A DNA stretch of 64,000 nt from Neckera pumila (taxonomy: Eukaryota; Streptophyta; Bryopsida; Hypnales; Neckeraceae), in assembly GCA_963969595.1 (NCBI GenBank), contig OZ018410.1, positions 620,001 to 684,000 of the forward strand. The letters are read 5' to 3'. Under the pieces are notes generated by a model. It had not been told where the DNA came from, made no database searches, and worked only from the letters and a program-made list of their open reading frames with translations. The translations under genes and the position numbers were made by a program. Positions 58,843 to 64,000 of this stretch are shown here, one piece after another (position 1 is the first letter of the stretch; each line of letters opens with the position of its first letter).

Positions 58843-61800
58843 ATGAGCAAGGACTTTTCTCCTTGGTATGGCCTCGTGCCACCCAGTAAAGTGGAATGCA
58901 AGCCTTGCAACTTGGTGTTTGCTAAAAAAAACGCGCGAATGTTGAGCCATTTAGGATATGAAGGTGCATCTGGGGCTCGTGATACCGGAGTTTGCCTTTG
59001 TCCAAAGTTGACATCAGAGATTCGAGGTCTATTTCGTTGTTGTGAAGGGAAATTCCCACGAAGATCGGTCGTGGGCAATGTGGAGAGAAACAACATGCCT
59101 ACGGATGGAAGCAACCTCTCCAATGGCAGGGACAGGTCACGTTCTACGCAGGAAGATTCAAGCACAGTACCGCAAGAAATTCTTTGTGTGGGTTCAGAAG
59201 GGAATCCAATTACAAAAACATCTGGTGAATGTGGAACTGCTAGGGCATCGAGCAGTAGGCCATATAAACAGAGTAGCCTAATAGATGGTTTTGAAGAAGC
59301 ACACAAATGCAAATTGAATTCAGTGTGGGCCAATTTTTTTTATGCAACAAGTATACCATTTGCTGTAGCTTGAAATCCAGCCTTCAAAGAAGCAGTGAAA
59401 CTCACGGTAGAGTGGAATAGGCCGTACACACCACCATCATATCATGATCTACGATGCAAATTGCTTGACGAAGCAAAGATGGACCTTCAAGCAAAGCTCC
59501 GGAGGAGAACCGAAGATAGCATAAGGAAGTTTGGTGCAACATTGTCTATTGATGGATGGAGCTCAGTTACAAACCGCCCACTGATAAATGTCATGCTCAT
59601 ATCTTCCGTTGGGGAGGAATTCATTGGATCGGTAGATACAAGAAGGGTGGAAAAAAACGTAGAGTATTTGGCATCTGTCTTGGAGAAGTTTATAGAGCAC
59701 GTGGGTCCCACCAATGTGGTACAAATTCGTGCTAATAATGCTCCAGTAAATCAAGCAGCATGGAATTTGGTATCCAGTAAGTATCCACACATTTTTTCTC
59801 AAGGATGTGTGGTGCACGCCTTGAATTTGTTGCTGAAAGATTGGGGGAAGGAAAAATGGATCGATGAGTATCTAAAGAAAGCCCATGCCATTGTGAAATT
59901 CTTCAAGAGTAGGCAGATGCCACTTGCTATATTTCGAAAGCACGAGACGAAGTATAGCTTGTTGTTGCCGGCCAGAACAAGGTTTGCCTCAAACTTTATC
60001 ATGATTGACCGTTTGTTGAAGGTCAAGGCAGCATTACAACAAAGTGTGGTGGATCCGCAATGGGTGGAATATGTGCGGAAGCTAAAGGACAATCGAAAAA
60101 CACCGCCCCAATCTGAGTCTCGAGATGTAAAGAAGTTTGTTCTCGATTCGCATTTCTAGAATCGTTGTATCAATATTCGAGATGTGGTGGGTCCAGTTGT
60201 ATTTGCTCTACGCGACTTGGATGCGAAGACACCTTGCATGGGGAAGGTGTTGCATCTTATGAGGGGTTTAGAGAAACATGTTTTGGACTTACAGAAAGAG
60301 CCATTTTCTTTGCCCGCAAACCGAGCAGAACGACTGCAGGCTTCATTTGTGAACCGACGAAAAATAGGGGAGACAGATCTATACTATGCAGGAGCTCTTC
60401 TGAACCCGTACTTGCTGCATGATAAAGAACTAGCGGACAATGCAGATGCAACGGAAGCATGCAAGCGAGTTATAATGAAAATTTGTAAACCCGAAGATTA
60501 TGCAATGGTTGTGAGGGAATTTGTAGCCTTTCGACATAGAACCCCTCCGTTCCATAACATGTTAGACCCGGGCGAACAGATGTTGTCGGCACATGCTTGG
60601 TGGGATTTTGAAGGTACATGTGGGAAGCTCATTGCTTCAATTGCAAAGAGGATATTGGCCCAACCAGTATCATCGTCTTCACGTGAACGGAATTGGAGTA
60701 ACTATTCGTTTATCCACAACAAATCGCGGAACAAGTTGAAGCCACAAAGAGCAGCAGATTTGGTGTACGTGTACAGCAATTCAAAAGTCTTAGCGGCATC
60801 AAAAGAAAATGACGAGAAGAAGTGGTACCATGAGAACGTGGAGTCGGAAGAATCAGAGGGGTTGATCTCGGAAGACGAGGAAGTTGACGAGGATTACGGG
60901 CCCCAATTCAGTGACGAGAATGCCATGAACGACGACATCAAGGACTATGACAATGGACCGCTTCAGAGCCCTAATCGGAGTAATGAAGACTTTGGGGTCA
61001 ATCATCAAGACGCTTATGAGTTCGATGAATCGGACGAGAACATCAATGCGGACAACAAAGATAACATTCCCCTAATTAGATTTTGTGATGGGACCGGATT
61101 TTTGAGTAGTCGAAACCTCGTACCGCAAGGAGAAGCGGCTTACGTAGAGGATCCGGAGGCGAATGGGACAGGGAATGTCAATGATGACACTCCAAAAGCG
61201 GATGAAGTTCTTCAAAGTTTGAAGTATACATCCCTGACAATGGAGGAAGTGCAAGAGGATGAAGAGCACAATGGCAAAGGAGGATGTCAGTTGAATGTTC
61301 AAATGAATGTGGGCAATGCAAGTGTTCAATCCATTGTGGTATTGGCAAATGAGAAGAGCGGGGAACCAAGTCATCAAAATGATAAACCTCGCGAAGTCCA
61401 AAGAAATGTTGATGGAGGTTTGATGCAGGGGTCTAAGAGCCCAATTTCTTTGGATGATGATGAAGGTAAGAAGCAAGTCATCAAAGATTCCAAAGGAGCA
61501 CGATGTATTGGTATTTCTCGTGTAGTACGCAAAACTTCTAGTGTAGCTTTGGATGGCTCAGGAAGTTCAGGTGTAGGAAGACGGCTTGTGCAAATTTCAA
61601 AAGAAATGCAGCCTCGTATCAATTCAACTCAAATCGATTTACCATCGACCGACAGTGAAATGAATGAGACATTGGCATAAATGTTTATTCGGGAATCCGG
61701 TCATGCACCACCACGTCGCTCGACAAAATCGTCAACTCCTACAACGTTGTCTTTGAATGCAATGAAGGTAGCTATTCAAGGAGGGGCTGAAGCAGTGAAA

Positions 61801-62172
61801 TTGGATGTCCAACACTCCATAAAATCCAAAAGGAAAAGGAAAATGGAGCCTTTTGCAACGAGCCCAACCAAGAGACAAGGTGTAGGTAGAACTCCCCTTG
61901 ATGCATGTCTTCCTTCCTCAAAGGGAAAAATGAAGACGATTCCTTCCCTTCAAGAAGATAGGAGGAACGCCATATTAAAAGTAAAAAGGGAAAAGAGGGA
62001 GGACAAACCAAGGAGATTATCCACATCAAGGCAAGTACAACAGGGAGGAGTGACAACTTTGAATTCTGCATCAGACGATATGGAAGTCACATCCGACGAA
62101 GACGTGAAATGGAAAAGTAGAGGAGATTGTAGTGGGGCTGAGGTAAAAGGAGATAGTGATTACAAGCCTTAG
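58843..62172 (+). pseudogene. hAT-family transposase with long C-terminal extension (broken)
   Basis: One frame of about 1,110 codons from ATG 58843 (MSKDFSPWYGLVPP) with three nonsense codons: TGA 59371, TAG 60157 and TAA 61678. The N-terminus has a BED-finger-like CKPC and a following His; the second His is not clear. The middle part has the DUF659-type IDGWSSVTNRPLINVML (near 59550), and FSQGCVVHALNLLLKDW. The C-terminal hAT dimerisation region is near 60590-60780: HAWWDFEGTCG and ERNWSNYSFIHNKSRNKL followed by RAADLVYVYSN. After this come about 450 residues of acidic, then basic, low-complexity sequence, longer than the usual hAT protein. Terminal inverted repeats and an 8-bp duplication were not identified. 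The CpG cluster and TATA box upstream resemble those of the unrelated genes nearby. Confidence 0.8.
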
Positions 62173-62474
62173 AGACTGAAACGCCCTGAACCGCTTAGAT
62201 GTTTTGATGCTCATCATACATAGAGCACATAATGGTAATTGGTTGGTAGAACTTTATATTGTAGTACAAGTTGTCTACTTTGCTTAGTGATGTAGAAAAC
62301 ATCATTAGGATTGTTTGGTATTCAAACTGTTGGAATACAATCCAATAAAGTTTGATTATGTGTTTTCTTTCTTCAATGAGGTATAATATATTGCAAGAAT
62401 TATATGTAGTGAATAGTTTCACCTTCATAGTTGTCCTAGTTTAATACGTGTAAATTGAATTCATACACTTAAAA
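62173..62474. other. 3' flank of the hAT gene
   Basis: AT-rich; AATAAA at 62344 could serve as polyadenylation signal. Nothing else was recognised. Confidence 0.4.
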
Positions 62475-62835
62475 TTCAGAAAGAATTGATGTAATCTATG
62501 GAAATGTTGGATTTTTGTTCAACAATGAATGAACTCTTAGAAGTTCTTAAGAAGACTTTGACATTTGTGGATGAAATTGAAAAAATGAATGGAAAAACAT
62601 TGAGGCCTAGCTAAAAGCTCTCATAAATACTTATAAACCTCTATAGTACCCCATCTCAAGTTGAAGTAGAATACAAATTTATAAACATTTATAAGAGCTG
62701 ATTATTGAAAACGAATAACAAGGTACACAATAAGATTCGAACCCGTGACCTCTTCAATATCAATAATGAAACAAACCCCCAAGTGTCTGCAATTGCAATG
62801 GCTAATCTGCCCTATTTGTTCTAAAATTATTCCCG
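62475..62835 (-). repeat. R3 repeat, SINE-like, copy b
   Basis: On the minus strand GGTCACGGGTTCGAATCTTA contains a good polymerase III B box (plus-strand GATTCGAACCC at 62734-62744). About 60 bp before it, in that sense, is AGATTAGCCATTGC, a possible A box. The 3' part shares CCCCATCTCAA.TTGAAGTAGAAT with copy a at 58185. A tRNA-derived SINE is likely. Confidence 0.55.
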
Positions 62836-62839
62836 TCCT

Positions 62840-63780
62840 TGTTAACCTCTAAAGTCCCATTGTCCCCTCAGGCGACAATTTGGAGTTCGTGTAGGTACCT
62901 ACGGGCTGAATTTTTGTCTTGATTTTTTGAAACTTTTTTTGAAGATAGAAGAATTGATAAGCTTTGTGGGAATATAATTTTTTTTTCAATCGGTGCCCGT
63001 GAACAAAAGTTATGCCCAAATAACCTCAAAAGAGGGGAGAAGTGGCAGCAACAAAAATTTTGCAAATTTATTTTATTTTTATTTTTTTCCCCATAGATTA
63101 TATTTTTGTCTATATGGAAAGCTTTGATTCATTCCATTTGGATTTGTTATGAGAAAGTTAAAGGACAATCTAATTTTTTGGGCACTTAGAGCATCTTCCT
63201 GAAAAAAATAACTTGTAGGATTCATTTCTGAATGCAATTTTTATAATTTTTCAAAAAAAATAGTTCCACATGGTTTAGTATTTTTGCTAGAACAATCTCA
63301 CCATTGGGATTAGTGCACTTTATTTCCATATAAAAGATATTAATATGTTAAATTTTCCTTCTACCTACTAACCTACTTCTATTTAACAATTCTTTTAGTA
63401 ATAAAAATTAGGTTTCTTTGATTTGATTTTTTTTTGCTAGACTCTCAACTCAACTATGCACTATAAAGATTTAAAGCTCAAAACTCTGTAGTGCAAAAAT
63501 TTCAAGTTAAAAATGTTCAAAGTCAAAAAATCCAGTCCCACAATGAGCTGAAAAACTTGTCTTTTTCACTTTAAACGCAGATATCTTGCAATGTGTGCGG
63601 TCAAAAATTCTGAAATTTTTTCCACACATTGCCATACTAGTTAAGTATAAGATCCTATAGTCAGATGTGAAAAAAAAATAATTTTTAATTTTTTTACTCT
63701 TTGCTATAAAAATGGCAGTTTTGAGTGCTTTTTGGCAGAAAAATGGTCTTGGAGTTTTAGGAGTTAAAGTGAGTAAGTGA
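62840..63780 (+). repeat. AT-rich dispersed repeat R2, copy d
   Basis: Colinear with 51050-51990 and partly with 44860-45690. It ends in AAAATGGCAGTTTTGAGTGC and GGAGTTTTAGGAGTTAAAG and is followed at once by a CpG-rich cluster. Confidence 0.6.
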
Positions 63781-63784
63781 CTGT

Positions 63785-64000
63785 CGTCCTGAACCCGATC
63801 TCCCTGACCGCCTTGACCTCCCCGACCGCCCCGACTGCCTCGACCTCCCGGATCTCGCCGACCAACACCGACAACCGACCGACGCGGTCGTCATACTAAC
63901 CGCCGTCAGCCGTCCGACGCGGTCGTCAGACCAACAGCCGTCCGACGCGGTTGTCAGACCGATAGCTGTCCGACGCGATCGTCAGACCGACAGCCGTCCG
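63785..64000. promoter_or_regulatory. CpG-rich cluster at window end
   Basis: CCGACCGCCCCGACTG-type words, then three to four tandem units of about 31 bp with the text GTCCGACGCGGTCGTCAGACC. It runs to the window end. By analogy with the modules at 52.3 and 58.4 kb, a TATA box and a plus-strand gene may follow outside the window. Confidence 0.55.

Noticed and set aside
52884..62172. A non-standard genetic code with reassigned stop codons
   Set aside because: All three stop codons occur inside genes, sister copies show CAG or other sense codons at the same sites, and frameshifts are also present. Decay explains this better.
62700..62835. Functional tRNA gene on the minus strand
   Set aside because: A B box is present, but no cloverleaf or acceptor stem can be formed and the A box is poor; a SINE is more likely.

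Overview
This looks like a transposon-dense nuclear stretch of a land-plant genome. The reasons are a Ty3/gypsy element whose primer site matches the 3' end of tRNA-Asp as known in plants, a plant-type hAT transposase, a PIF/Harbinger transposase, a GT-AG intron, and nonsense mutations dominated by TAG, as expected if CAG (a CHG methylation context) decays to TAG. I cannot name the species. A seedless plant (bryophyte, lycophyte or fern) is a guess. No bacterial, organellar, rRNA, tRNA-gene or CRISPR content is seen. Nearly every open frame belongs to a mobile element and is broken; the kinase-like gene at 40.8-42.3 kb is the main intact one.

1-24.5 kb: a stack of LTRs of one Ty3/gypsy superfamily. 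Only one copy (B, 15210 onward) keeps a PBS, gag and pol. The others are solo LTRs nested in each other: D (1-3319, cut by the window edge), F (3328-13818) which contains A (5167-9057) and E (10045-13681). The LTRs are 3.6-3.9 kb long (about 3.0 kb for F) and each carries a protein gene of about 600-710 codons that lies wholly inside the LTR, upstream of the PBS. I regard this as the most unusual system in the window. A further copy, C, lies on the minus strand at 34.96-37.5 kb.

24.5-32.4 kb: a broken, spliced FCP1-type (HAD) phosphatase gene fragment, then AT-rich DNA with a 274-bp long inverted repeat and a hairpin-rich MITE-like insert. 32.4-35.0 kb: a PIF/Harbinger transposon with all three DDE residues, cut on its right by LTR copy C.

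37.5-64 kb: a different landscape. Intronless genes (kinase-like; two members of an unnamed family, one with a RING-like motif; a hAT transposase) are each preceded by a CpG-rich CGGTCGG cluster, a TATA box directly beside or just after it, a leader of about 225-280 nt, and then the reading frame. AT-rich repeats (R1, R2, R3) recur between them. The truncated LTR copy C has such a cluster and TATA box just upstream of its own reading frame, and another cluster begins at the right edge of the window. A degenerate satellite with a palindromic core fills 48.75-51.0 kb.
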